NCBI GenBank assembly: GCA_023436825.1
Contig: JAEZHS010000473.1
Span: forward strand, 1 to 11,208
Direction: 5' to 3'
Source of the DNA: Pseudomonadota bacterium
GTDB lineage: Bacteria > Pseudomonadota > Alphaproteobacteria > Reyranellales > Reyranellaceae
Length of the DNA: 11,208 bases
The notes beneath the pieces are model-generated. The model was given only the letters and a program-made list of their open reading frames with translations. It did not search any database and had not been told where the DNA came from. Below, piece after piece: positions 6,069-11,208 of the stretch (positions within the stretch are counted from its first letter, which is position 1; every line of letters begins with the position of its first letter). The translations under genes were made by a program, and so were the position numbers.

Positions 6069-7886
6069 ATGGGAGCGACGGTCTTGGCGCGGGAGCAGCG
6101 AAGACTGGCCGCAATACTGGCGGCGGATGTGGTCGGCTACGCGCGACTGATGGGCCGCGACGAGAGCGGTACGCTTGCCCGATTGAAGGAACATCGCCGC
6201 GAACGGCTTGAGCCGGCACTTGCCCGCAATACCGGGCGATTGGTCAAGCTGACGGGGGACGGGGCTCTCGTGGAGTTCGGTAGCGCGGTCGATGCGCTGC
6301 GCGCCGCCATCGAGTTCCAGCAGGCTGTATTCGACGTCAACCGCGATCGTCCCGACGAACATCGCATTGATTTTCGCATCGGCATGCATGTCGGCGATCT
6401 AATCGTTGATGGCGACGACCTGATTGGCGACGCGGTCAATATTGCAGCCCGTCTCGAAGCAGCAGCGATGCCGGGAGGCATCATCGTGTCGCGGGCGGTG
6501 CGCGAAGCCGTTGACGGTCGCCTCGATGCTAGGCTCCATGCCTTGGGCGAACTCGCTCTCAAGAACATAGACCGGCCGGTAAGGGCGTTCCGCGTGGAAT
6601 GGGACGAGGGCGCCTGGCGGGCAGGAGCGCTGGCGGAACTCGGCTCGGCGGTTTCTCCGGCACCGGCCCTCACGCTGCCCGACAAGCCTTCGATTGCAGT
6701 ACTGCGGTTCCAGAATATGGGCGGCGGTCCCGAGCAGGAATACTTCGCCGATGGAATGGTCGAAGACATCATCACCGGCCTATCGCGCTTCAGGTCGCTG
6801 TTTGTGATCGCCCGCAACTCGAGCTTTGCCTACAAGGGCTCGCCGGACGTTCGGCAGGTCGGCCGCGAACTTGGCGTGCGTTACGTGCTCGAAGGAAGCG
6901 TGCGAAAGGCGGGGGTGCGGGTGCGGATTACCGGCCAGCTCGTCGATGCCGCGACGGGCGTGCACCTTTGGGCCGACCGGTTTGACGGCGAGCTCGCCGA
7001 TGTGTTCGAGCTGCAGGACCGCATCACCTCCTGCGTGGTTGGCGTCATTGCGCCCATGGTGGAGCGAGCCGAGCTCGAAAGGGCGCGCTGCAAGCCGGCG
7101 GCCAGCCTGCAAGCGTACGAGAAGGTGCTGCGTGCCGTTGCCCTGGAACGGAGCCGGTCACGCAGCGATCTCGAAGAAGCCATCCGTATCCTGCGCGAGG
7201 TCATACGGAGCGATCCCGAGTATGCGCGCGCCTACGCCCAGCTTTCGAGGATGTGCTGGGTCTACATTGGCCAGGGGTTTGGCCACCGTGATCATGCGCT
7301 GGTTTCGGATTTTGTCGCCCTGGCGCAAAGGGGACTCGAGCTCGATCCCACGGATGCCCATGTGATGGGTATTGCTGCCCTGGCCATTGCCTATGGCGGC
7401 GGCGATATGCAGGCCGGGGTGGATCTTGCGGAAAAGGCCATCAGGCTGAACCCGAACTTTGCCACCGCCTATTTGGTGGGCGGTGTATTGAATGGCTATC
7501 TCGGCGAGGTCGATCGGGCCATCGAGTGCACCCGGCACGCCGAACGGCTCAATCCGCTGGCTGCTTCCTTTTCCTCGAACGACGTCCGGTTCATCGCGTC
7601 CTTTGGTGTCAGTGACCATGAGGCCGTTGTCGAGGCGACGGCCCGCGCCCTGCGCGAGCATCCGAACTCCGGACCCGCGTTGCGCTATCGCGGGGCGAGC
7701 CTCGCTCTGCTCGGCCGGATCGAAGAAGCGCGCAAGGTCGTCGGTCGCCTGATCGAGACGAGACCCGGCTACTGCATCGCCGAGGTCCGCCGCCATTACG
7801 AGTTCGACCTGAACAACCCGTTCAGGAAGCCAGGCGTGACCGAGTCCCTCTACCGTGGGCTCCGGCTTGCGGGGCTCCCTGAATGA
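6069..7886 (+). CDS. Class III adenylate cyclase fused to TolB-like and TPR domains
   Basis: With the ATG at 6069 this is a 605-residue protein. Residues about 10-175 form a class III nucleotide cyclase domain making cAMP from ATP. Metal-binding D20 (LAADVVGYARLM) and D64 (KLTGDG), adenine-selecting K60 and D121, and transition-state N124 and R128 (GDAVNIAARLE) are all present, so it should be active and ATP-specific. Residues about 206-330 match the TolB-like N-terminal module of this fusion class (PSIAVLRFQNMGG...YFADGM, then VLEGSVRK). About 350-560 are TPR-like helical repeats (for example AEKAIRLNPNFATAYLVGG). No signal peptide or membrane segment is seen, so it is probably cytosolic, with the C-terminal half sensing a partner. 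An in-frame ATG at 6036 is possible, but family members usually begin close to 'RRLAAILAADV'. It appears monocistronic. Confidence 0.92.
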   Translation: MGATVLAREQRRLAAILAADVVGYARLMGRDESGTLARLKEHRRERLEPALARNTGRLVKLTGDGALVEFGSAVDALRAAIEFQQAVFDVNRDRPDEHRIDFRIGMHVGDLIVDGDDLIGDAVNIAARLEAAAMPGGIIVSRAVREAVDGRLDARLHALGELALKNIDRPVRAFRVEWDEGAWRAGALAELGSAVSPAPALTLPDKPSIAVLRFQNMGGGPEQEYFADGMVEDIITGLSRFRSLFVIARNSSFAYKGSPDVRQVGRELGVRYVLEGSVRKAGVRVRITGQLVDAATGVHLWADRFDGELADVFELQDRITSCVVGVIAPMVERAELERARCKPAASLQAYEKVLRAVALERSRSRSDLEEAIRILREVIRSDPEYARAYAQLSRMCWVYIGQGFGHRDHALVSDFVALAQRGLELDPTDAHVMGIAALAIAYGGGDMQAGVDLAEKAIRLNPNFATAYLVGGVLNGYLGEVDRAIECTRHAERLNPLAASFSSNDVRFIASFGVSDHEAVVEATARALREHPNSGPALRYRGASLALLGRIEEARKVVGRLIETRPGYCIAEVRRHYEFDLNNPFRKPGVTESLYRGLRLAGLPE

Positions 7887-7975
7887 GCGGGCAGCGCCGC
7901 CTCGCCGCACCGGTCCGGCGAACCAAGGAGCAGATGAACGAAGTCGCGCGCAAGCATGGCACCGAGTTCAAGTGA
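7883..7975 (+). CDS. Possible 30-residue ORF coupled to the cyclase gene
   Basis: An ATG overlaps the cyclase stop as ATGA and opens a basic 30-residue frame (begins MSGQRRLAAPVRRTKEQ, ends ARKHGTEFK) that stops at 7973-7975. The overlap would allow coupled translation. I recognise no family. The dispersed repeat begins 58 bp later, so the frame may be a remnant rather than a functional peptide. GC-rich chance ORFs of this size are common. Confidence 0.25.
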   Translation: MSGQRRLAAPVRRTKEQMNEVARKHGTEFK

Positions 7976-8032
7976 TCGATCAGCGCAGAGTCCACAGTTG
8001 GAGCATCGCAGCTGATCAAAGCACGACCGCTA

Positions 8033-8070
8033 TTGGCCCGAAACTGACGTCCCAACAGCACGACCATATG
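8033..8070 (+). repeat. 38-bp dispersed repeat, copy 2, at the FBPase break point
   Basis: Identical to 4473-4510 at 36 of 38 bases (begins TTGGCCCGAAACTGACGT, ends CGACCATATG). Recognisable aldolase/phosphatase coding sequence starts at its last bases (8069), so the repeat marks the truncation edge. The 57 bp before it (7976-8032) hold nothing I recognise. Confidence 0.9.
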
Positions 8071-8957
8071 CCTCCTCGGGCTCTACGGCGCGGGCCAGGA
8101 TCTCCTCGTCGACGCGCCGTCCGGAAACGTTCGCGGCGCCGGCCTTGCCGTCGCCGAGCTCACCTTCGAGCACAGCCTCGCCGGCGTGCGACCCGCCGAG
8201 TCCTTCATGCTTTTCGCCGCCGACAAATGCGGCCCCGGCGCCTACAACCTGCCGCTCTACCTAGCCTTTGCCGACCCCATGTACTGTGCCAGGCTCATGC
8301 TGCCCCCGATGATCAAGGGATTCCGCTTCCACATCATCGACATGGACAATACGGCCGGCGACAGCGTGATCGGGCTCGATGCGCCGGAAGATAGCTACCA
8401 CATCGCTGCGCTGCTCCGCGACAACGAGCGGTTCGGCATCGACCGCATCGTCTCCCGGACCTATGACGAGCCGGCCGCGGCCGTGTCGGCGCAGCGTCTG
8501 CACTCGATTGCCGGCAAGTACACCGGCAAAGACGACCCTGTCGCGTTCCTCAGGAACCAGGGGATCTTCCCGGCACCGGAAGAAATCATCTCGCCCTTCG
8601 CCAAGGCGCACTTCGTGGGGCGACGCACGCGGCTCCCACGTCATGCCGCTCATGCCTGTGCCGCTCAACACGCCGATGACCGGCATCTACTGCCTGCCCA
8701 TCATATCTTGCGTCGGCTTCTCTATCGACAAGCAAGGCCGCTTTTCGGAGTCCCATACGGATTTCTTCGACAACCTGGCATGGGACGAGGTCCGGCAACG
8801 CGCCCAGCGCAAGGCGATCGAGATGCGCAGCCAGGGCTGGTCTGGCGCCGCGATGCTGCCCTATGCAGAGCTGGAATATGGCGGCTTCCGCGACACCGTG
8901 AGTGAACTGGTGAAGCGCTTCAAGATACGCGACGAACGTAAGGCAGCAGCCGAGTAA
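8069..8957 (+). pseudogene. Truncated, frameshifted fructose-1,6-bisphosphate aldolase/phosphatase
   Basis: The conceptual product matches archaeal-type bifunctional FBP aldolase/phosphatase (class V FBPase), a gluconeogenic enzyme of about 360-390 residues. Clear blocks are GLYGAGQDLLVDAPSGNVRG, then AADKCGPGAYNLPLYLAFAD, IAGKYTGKDDPVAF with the Schiff-base lysine and adjacent aspartates of the KDD motif, then GDARGSHVMPLMPV, TDFFDNLAWDEVR and YAELEYGGFRDTV. About the first 95 residues are missing. They would carry the N-terminal Mg-binding residues (the 'ADIGS..GH' and 'GDD' motifs), so phosphatase activity cannot remain. A one-base gain in the G run at 8617-8620 shifts the frame: removing one G restores FVGDARGSH. 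The first part is in the frame of the GTG at 8186; the second ends at 8957. The upstream edge coincides with a 38-bp dispersed repeat. A sequencing slip could explain the frameshift but not the missing 5' third. Confidence 0.88.
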
Positions 8958-9022
8958 ATCGGCGCCATCCTTGTGTACAAGCCAGGACGATGGGCCCAGA
9001 TCTGCCCGCCGTCGATCCCGGC

Positions 9023-9085
9023 AATGTCTGCTGGTGGCCGCTCTCTGACAAACCGCTCGACGTAGCCAATGTCCGAGTTCGGCCC
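9023..9085 (-). repeat. Two inverted dispersed-repeat units
   Basis: AATGTCTGCTGGTGGCC (9023-9039) and AATGTCCGAGTTCGGCCCA (9068-9086) resemble the reverse complement of the repeat consensus (AATGTCCGCTTTGGGTCA). They lie between the FBPase pseudogene and the cupin-like gene. They are degenerate but share the invariant AATGTC core. Confidence 0.45.
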
Positions 9086-9123
9086 AGAAGGGGACGAGCA
9101 CGCTCTCTCGGGTCTTACCCTAG

Positions 9124-9141
9124 CTGACACAACGGTGTCAG
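9124..9141. promoter_or_regulatory. Perfect palindrome upstream of the cupin-like gene
   Basis: CTGACAC (9124-9130), the four-base spacer AACG, and GTGTCAG (9135-9141) form a perfect 7-bp inverted repeat centred about 51 bp before the ATG at 9184. The size and position suit an operator for a dimeric repressor. No T-run follows, so it does not look like a rho-independent terminator. I could not identify a convincing -35/-10 pair beside it. Confidence 0.4.
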
Positions 9142-9183
9142 TAGTCGGGCGTTAACGTCGATGTCTCATGGCAGGAGGACATC

Positions 9184-9594
9184 ATGGCTTCGACGCGTGT
9201 CGACTACACGACCATGGAATGGACCTCGGGCGTTCCCTTCTATGGACCCGCCGCGGTCTACGACGGCAAGGACATCGTGCAGCTCAAGGTGCTGAGCGAC
9301 CGGCGCAGGGACGGCGGCGGCATCGCCTGGCTGGTGAAGATGACGCCGCCGGCCGGCAAGCTGATCAAGATCGTGGCCGTCGCCTTGTCCGACGAACATA
9401 TCTTCTCGCTGCAGGGCGGCCGCAGCACCAAGAGCGGCGAGCGGGCGCAGGGATCGGGCGGCTACGGCCTCAATCCCAAGGGCCAGCCGCACAGCGCCAT
9501 GATCGCCGAGGAGACGACGGCGCTGGTGATCTATGCCGGCGAGCCCGACGAGATCCGCGCGATGGAGGTCGTCGATATCGCCGAGGCGGCCTAG
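9184..9594 (+). CDS. Small cupin-like hypothetical protein
   Basis: A 136-residue soluble protein with no signal peptide or membrane segment. The ATG at 9184 is supported by a strong Shine-Dalgarno, AGGAGGA at 9173-9179. Alternating hydrophobic strands, a PPAGKLIKIVAVALSDEHIF stretch (55-74), a central glycine-rich part (GGRSTKSGERAQGSGGYG) and a late NPKGQPHSAM (97-106) resemble the two half-motifs of a cupin barrel. Only two histidines (H72 and H103) are present, fewer than usual for a metal-binding cupin, so catalysis is doubtful. I cannot name the family. A palindrome about 50 bp upstream may control it. It appears to be a single-gene unit, with no co-directional gene after it. Confidence 0.8.
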   Translation: MASTRVDYTTMEWTSGVPFYGPAAVYDGKDIVQLKVLSDRRRDGGGIAWLVKMTPPAGKLIKIVAVALSDEHIFSLQGGRSTKSGERAQGSGGYGLNPKGQPHSAMIAEETTALVIYAGEPDEIRAMEVVDIAEAA

Positions 9595-9673
9595 CCGGTT
9601 GACGCGCCAGACTTGGCCCTTTACGGCACGCAAAAAGTCGCGAAAACGAAACTGGTGAACCTGACCGCAGTTG

Positions 9674-9702
9674 TTGACAGAAGTGTACTGTGATTATATT
9701 AT
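9674..9702 (+). promoter_or_regulatory. Near-consensus sigma-70 promoter
   Basis: TTGACA (9674-9679), a 17-base spacer, then TATTAT (9697-9702). The -35 is perfect and the -10 matches at 5 of 6 positions, with optimal spacing in a locally AT-rich patch of a GC-rich window. Transcription would start near 9709 and run into non-coding sequence facing the convergent minus-strand operon. Confidence 0.65.
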
Positions 9703-9708
9703 CGGCCA

Positions 9709-9862
9709 GTTACGTTGCGTCCCCGCACTGCCGCTCTTTGCATCGTTGATCCGAGACCCAAAAGGCTGCGCCTGACAGCGCACGTGGCCCGTCCGGTCGC
9801 TTGCCTCCGGACGAGCCGGCTTGGGCTCCCCCCGCCCGCGAGTGTGGCCCCACTAATAGGGG
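9709..9862 (+). ncRNA. Candidate structured small RNA (three-way junction)
   Basis: Downstream of the 9674-9702 promoter the sequence folds by eye as a three-way junction. P1 pairs GAG-a-CCCAA (9753-9761, one bulged A) with TTGGGCTC (9821-9828). P2 pairs TGCGC (9767-9771) with GCGCA (9778-9782). P3 pairs GGCcCGTCCGG (9786-9796) with CCGGACGaGCC (9807-9817), one mismatch. A further CCCC/GGGG hairpin lies near 9848-9862. I could not match it to 6S, SRP, tmRNA or RNase P signatures. The start is inferred from the promoter; the 3' end is a guess because no U-tract terminator is visible. The 161-codon + frame crossing it looks like a shadow of the minus-strand genes. Confidence 0.4.
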
Positions 9863-9963
9863 TGCAGTCCAGCGCATTCCACTACGAAGGGACTACCGGA
9901 AAGGGCGGAAAGGGCGGAAAATGTCGAGCGCTGTTGCCAGCAGTGCATGCACCGACCCGACCG

Positions 9964-10155
9964 CTAGGTGTCGCTCTCCTTGCGCCAGATACCCAGCAGG
10001 AAGACCGTGCGTTCGCCGCGCCGTCCGGCCTGCTTCTGGACCTCGTCGAGGCCGACGCCGCGGCGCTCCATCCAGCCATCGAGGACGCGCTTGGCCACCC
10101 AGCCGATCACGAGGAACGTGCCGAAGTAGATCGTGGCCACGGTGAGCGCCCACAT
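9964..10155 (-). CDS. 63-residue single-pass membrane protein
   Basis: On the minus strand an ATG at 10155 opens a 63-residue frame. It has a hydrophobic segment at residues about 3-22 (ALTVATIYFGTFLVIGWVA) and then a basic and acidic tail (KRVLDGWMERRGVGL, ending IWRKESDT) that probably faces the cytoplasm. Nearly every codon ends in G or C, as in the neighbouring real genes, which supports coding. It begins 19 bp after the ArsR stop, so it is likely third in that operon. The Shine-Dalgarno is weak. The frame is open further upstream, but an earlier start would overlap the regulator. I recognise no family and assign no function. Confidence 0.6.
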   Translation of the reverse strand: MWALTVATIYFGTFLVIGWVAKRVLDGWMERRGVGLDEVQKQAGRRGERTVFLLGIWRKESDT

Positions 10156-10174
10156 GGCGCAAGCATAGGCCTGC

Positions 10175-10510
10175 TCAGGGGTCCTCGACCAGCGCCTTGA
10201 GCCTGGCCAGCGCGGTATCCCATTGCCGCGCAACGTGCTCGAGGTATTCCTGGGCGCTCACGATCGGCCGGGGATCGAGGGCAAAGCGGCTCTCGCGGCC
10301 GGCCTTCACCGAGAAGACGACGCCGACCTCCTCTAGAACGCGCAGGTGCTTGGTCACCGCTTGGCGCGTCAGCCTGGTGCCTTCGGTGAGCCGCGCGATC
10401 GACAGCGGCTCGCCGTTGGTGAGCTTCGCCAGCAGGCCAAGGCGCGTCTCGTCGCCCAAGGCGGCGAAGACGTTGGCGCGGGTGCGAAGCGCTGCCGCCG
10501 CGCTAGGCAT
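10175..10510 (-). CDS. ArsR-family winged-helix repressor
   Basis: A 111-residue ArsR/SmtB-type DNA-binding protein. The N-terminal helix RANVFAALGDETRLGLLAKL (11-30) and the helix-turn-helix (about 35-65: PLSIARLTEGTRLTRQAVTKH) followed by the wing VVFSVKAGRESRFALDP are typical. It has no cysteines, so the metal site of classical ArsR or CadC sensors is absent. It belongs with the non-metal ArsR proteins paired with SRPBCC/AHSA1 partners. The chosen ATG overlaps the upstream gene by 8 bp, implying translational coupling; an in-frame start at 10585 would lie deep inside that gene. It probably represses its own operon through the inverted repeat at 11004-11019. The inducer is unknown. Confidence 0.9.
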   Translation of the reverse strand: MPSAAAALRTRANVFAALGDETRLGLLAKLTNGEPLSIARLTEGTRLTRQAVTKHLRVLEEVGVVFSVKAGRESRFALDPRPIVSAQEYLEHVARQWDTALARLKALVEDP

Positions 10511-10955
10511 GCTGCTGGAGGTATTGGGCGATGTTCTGCATCTGAATCTCCCAACCACCTTGGTTGCTGCGGAAGGCCGTGTCACGGCGATGCGCCGGCA
10601 GCTTGTCGAAACCGGATTCCACGACTTTGAGTCGCGTGCCGGTCGCCGTCTTCTCCAGGGTGAACTCGACCAGGGTTGGCGTCTCCTTGCTGTAGTCAGC
10701 GTCGGGCTCGACGGCGTAGGGATGCCAGGTAAAGGAGAACAGGCGCTCAGGTTCGACCTTCTGCACGACGGCCTCCCATTTGAGGTGCTCGTAGCCCGGA
10801 TAGGTGACGTGCCCGGTCGAGCGCGCGCCCGGCGCGAAGGGCCCGTCGAGCTTGACGCGGAACCACGCGCCGAACTCGATGTGGTCGGTCAGCGCCTTCC
10901 AGACCCGCGAGACGGAGGCCTTGAGATCCACGGTCTTTTCGATGCGATCGGTCAT
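10503..10955 (-). CDS. SRPBCC / AHSA1-like domain protein
   Basis: A 150-residue protein of the START/Bet v1-like SRPBCC fold, AHSA1 (activator of Hsp90 ATPase homologue) branch. Characteristic blocks are VSRVWKALTDHIEFGAWF (15-32), FAPGARSTGHVTYPGYEHLKW, LFSFTWHPYAVEPDADYSKE, TPTLVEFTLE (92-101), VVESGFDKLP (111-120) and NQGGWEIQMQNIAQYL at the C-terminus. The fold makes a hydrophobic ligand pocket. Bacterial members beside ArsR genes are thought to bind or process small molecules, though few have known ligands. ATG at 10955 has a strong Shine-Dalgarno (AGGAGGT) six bases upstream. Its last 8 bp overlap the ArsR start. It comes first in the operon, whereas the repressor often comes first in such pairs. 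Confidence 0.92.
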   Translation of the reverse strand: MTDRIEKTVDLKASVSRVWKALTDHIEFGAWFRVKLDGPFAPGARSTGHVTYPGYEHLKWEAVVQKVEPERLFSFTWHPYAVEPDADYSKETPTLVEFTLEKTATGTRLKVVESGFDKLPAHRRDTAFRSNQGGWEIQMQNIAQYLQQHA

Positions 10956-10998
10956 AGGCAACCTCCTGGTTGCCGGTTGATGTAGGCGGCGTTCCGGC

Positions 10999-11026
10999 AA
11001 TATGCAACCAAAAAGTTGCTTTTCAA
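10999..11026 (-). promoter_or_regulatory. Promoter of the SRPBCC-ArsR operon
   Basis: On the minus strand TTGAAA (11026-11021), a 16-base spacer and CATATT (11004-10999) form a plausible sigma-70 promoter (5/6 and 4/6 matches), about 45 bp upstream of the SRPBCC start. The spacer holds the inverted repeat described separately. Confidence 0.5.
11004..11019. promoter_or_regulatory. Inverted repeat, probable ArsR operator
   Basis: GCAAC (11004-11008), a six-base A-rich spacer, and GTTGC (11015-11019) form an inverted repeat between the -35 and -10 elements. ArsR-family dimers typically bind such imperfect palindromes over their own promoters, so autoregulation by the protein encoded at 10175-10510 is likely. 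Confidence 0.55.
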
Positions 11027-11062
11027 GGGCCCTCATGCGCTTCCGGACCGCACGCGTCCCCG

Positions 11063-11086
11063 CGCGCCTCATGAATCATGAGCGCG
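11063..11086. repeat. Strong palindrome beside the IS110 element
   Basis: CTCATGA (11068-11074), a central A, and TCATGAG (11076-11082) are a perfect inverted repeat. Four further GC pairs (CGCG 11063-11066 with CGCG 11083-11086) extend it across one bulged C. No T-run follows. It may be the IS110 boundary or target, or part of its leader. Confidence 0.5.
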
Positions 11087-11092
11087 TTGGGG

Positions 11093-11161
11093 TGGACGGC
11101 CCCTAACGGCATCGATGTGCCAAAATGAGGTCGTTGAGGTCTCATTCGAAGGAGCCGTCCA
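11093..11161 (+). ncRNA. Structured IS110 leader, possible bridge RNA
   Basis: The sequence just before the transposase start is bracketed by a perfect inverted repeat, TGGACGGC (11093-11100) and GCCGTCCA (11154-11161). It contains a second hairpin, AATGAG (11124-11129) with CTCATT (11141-11146). IS110-group elements are known to encode their bridge RNA in this non-coding 5' end. The fold is seen; the RNA role is inferred. Its 5' boundary and promoter are not identified. Confidence 0.35.
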
Positions 11162-11208
11162 TGGCCAAATTAACACGAATCGGTATCGATACGTCGAAGA
11201 GCGTGTTC
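11161..11208 (+). CDS. IS110-family transposase, 5' end only
   Basis: The last 48 bases encode MAKLTRIGIDTSKSVF, a typical N-terminus of IS110-family (DEDD) transposases. The aspartate in GIDTSK (residue 10) is the first of the RuvC-like DEDD catalytic residues. GGAG at 11151-11154 serves as Shine-Dalgarno for the ATG at 11161. The remaining roughly 330 residues lie beyond the window, so whether the element is intact cannot be judged. Lack of a C-terminus also prevents assignment to the IS110 or IS1111 subgroup. A related element seems to end at the left edge of the window in the same orientation. Confidence 0.85.
   Translation, partial: MAKLTRIGIDTSKSVF

Noticed and set aside
5879..6211. 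110-codon + strand ORF upstream of the cyclase
   Set aside because: Its first part is the antisense of the PF04392-like fragment and its last part overlaps the cyclase in another frame. No independent motif is visible.
8186..8905. Treating the 239-codon frame starting with GTG at 8186 as an intact gene
   Set aside because: Aldolase/phosphatase homology continues upstream of that GTG to 8069 and leaves this frame at about 8620, so the ORF ends are artefacts of a truncated and frameshifted gene.
9709..9862. 6S RNA, SRP RNA or tmRNA at the structured interval
   Set aside because: I found none of the conserved sequence signatures of these RNAs, and a three-way junction is not the 6S architecture.
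9898..9919. Tandem GAAAGGGCG units
   Set aside because: Only two full copies plus a partial one; too few for a CRISPR array or a meaningful tandem-repeat locus. No CRISPR-like repeat-spacer pattern occurs anywhere in the window.
9715..10200. 161-codon + strand ORF
   Set aside because: Its second half is antisense to the small membrane protein and the regulator. Composition is low-complexity, it has no Shine-Dalgarno, and the first part covers the structured RNA candidate.

Overview
The window is GC-rich, with strong third-position GC bias in its genes. Its content is typical of a metabolically versatile soil or freshwater alphaproteobacterium: a Bug/TctC solute-binding protein, a class III adenylate cyclase fused to TolB-like and TPR parts, amidase-signature enzymes, IS110 elements and short dispersed 'GCGGACATT' repeats. 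A Bradyrhizobium- or Reyranella-like host is my inference. No marker gene here fixes the genus.

Layout. Bases 1-140 look like the 3' non-coding end of an IS110-family element. A tight three-gene operon follows on + (169-3944): two tandem paralogous amidases that overlap by ATGA, then an M20-type N-carbamoyl amino acid/allantoate amidohydrolase 9 bp later. Together they suit stepwise breakdown of amide or carbamoyl nitrogen compounds; the substrate is unknown. From 3945 to 4649 there is no intact gene, only a broken SMP-30/gluconolactonase fragment on - and several dispersed repeats. A Bug/TctC periplasmic binding protein (4650-5639) follows. From 5640 to 6068 there is another scrap region: an orphan gene start, repeats, and a C-terminal fragment of a PF04392-type ABC substrate-binding protein on -.

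A complete adenylate cyclase-TolB-like-TPR protein occupies 6069-7886. Beyond it lies a fructose-1,6-bisphosphate aldolase/phosphatase (archaeal-type FBPase) pseudogene. It lacks about its first 95 residues, starts exactly where a dispersed repeat ends, and carries one frameshift. A small cupin-like protein (9184-9594) is followed by a non-coding interval. That interval holds a near-consensus sigma-70 promoter followed by sequence that folds as a three-way junction, which is a candidate small RNA.

On the minus strand, 10955 down to 9964 is an operon of an AHSA1/SRPBCC protein, an ArsR-family repressor and a 63-residue membrane protein. An inverted repeat lies inside its promoter and is the likely autoregulatory operator. 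The window ends in the first 16 codons of an IS110-family transposase preceded by a structured leader, where IS110 elements are known to encode their bridge RNA.

Overall, two functional catabolic/uptake units and one small regulatory operon are set among gene debris, repeats and IS110 sequence at both edges. This is an accessory region shaped by repeats and insertion elements. I did not find a clear new multi-gene system. The best new leads are the three-way-junction RNA candidate, the repeat family that borders the truncated genes, and the IS110 leader RNA.
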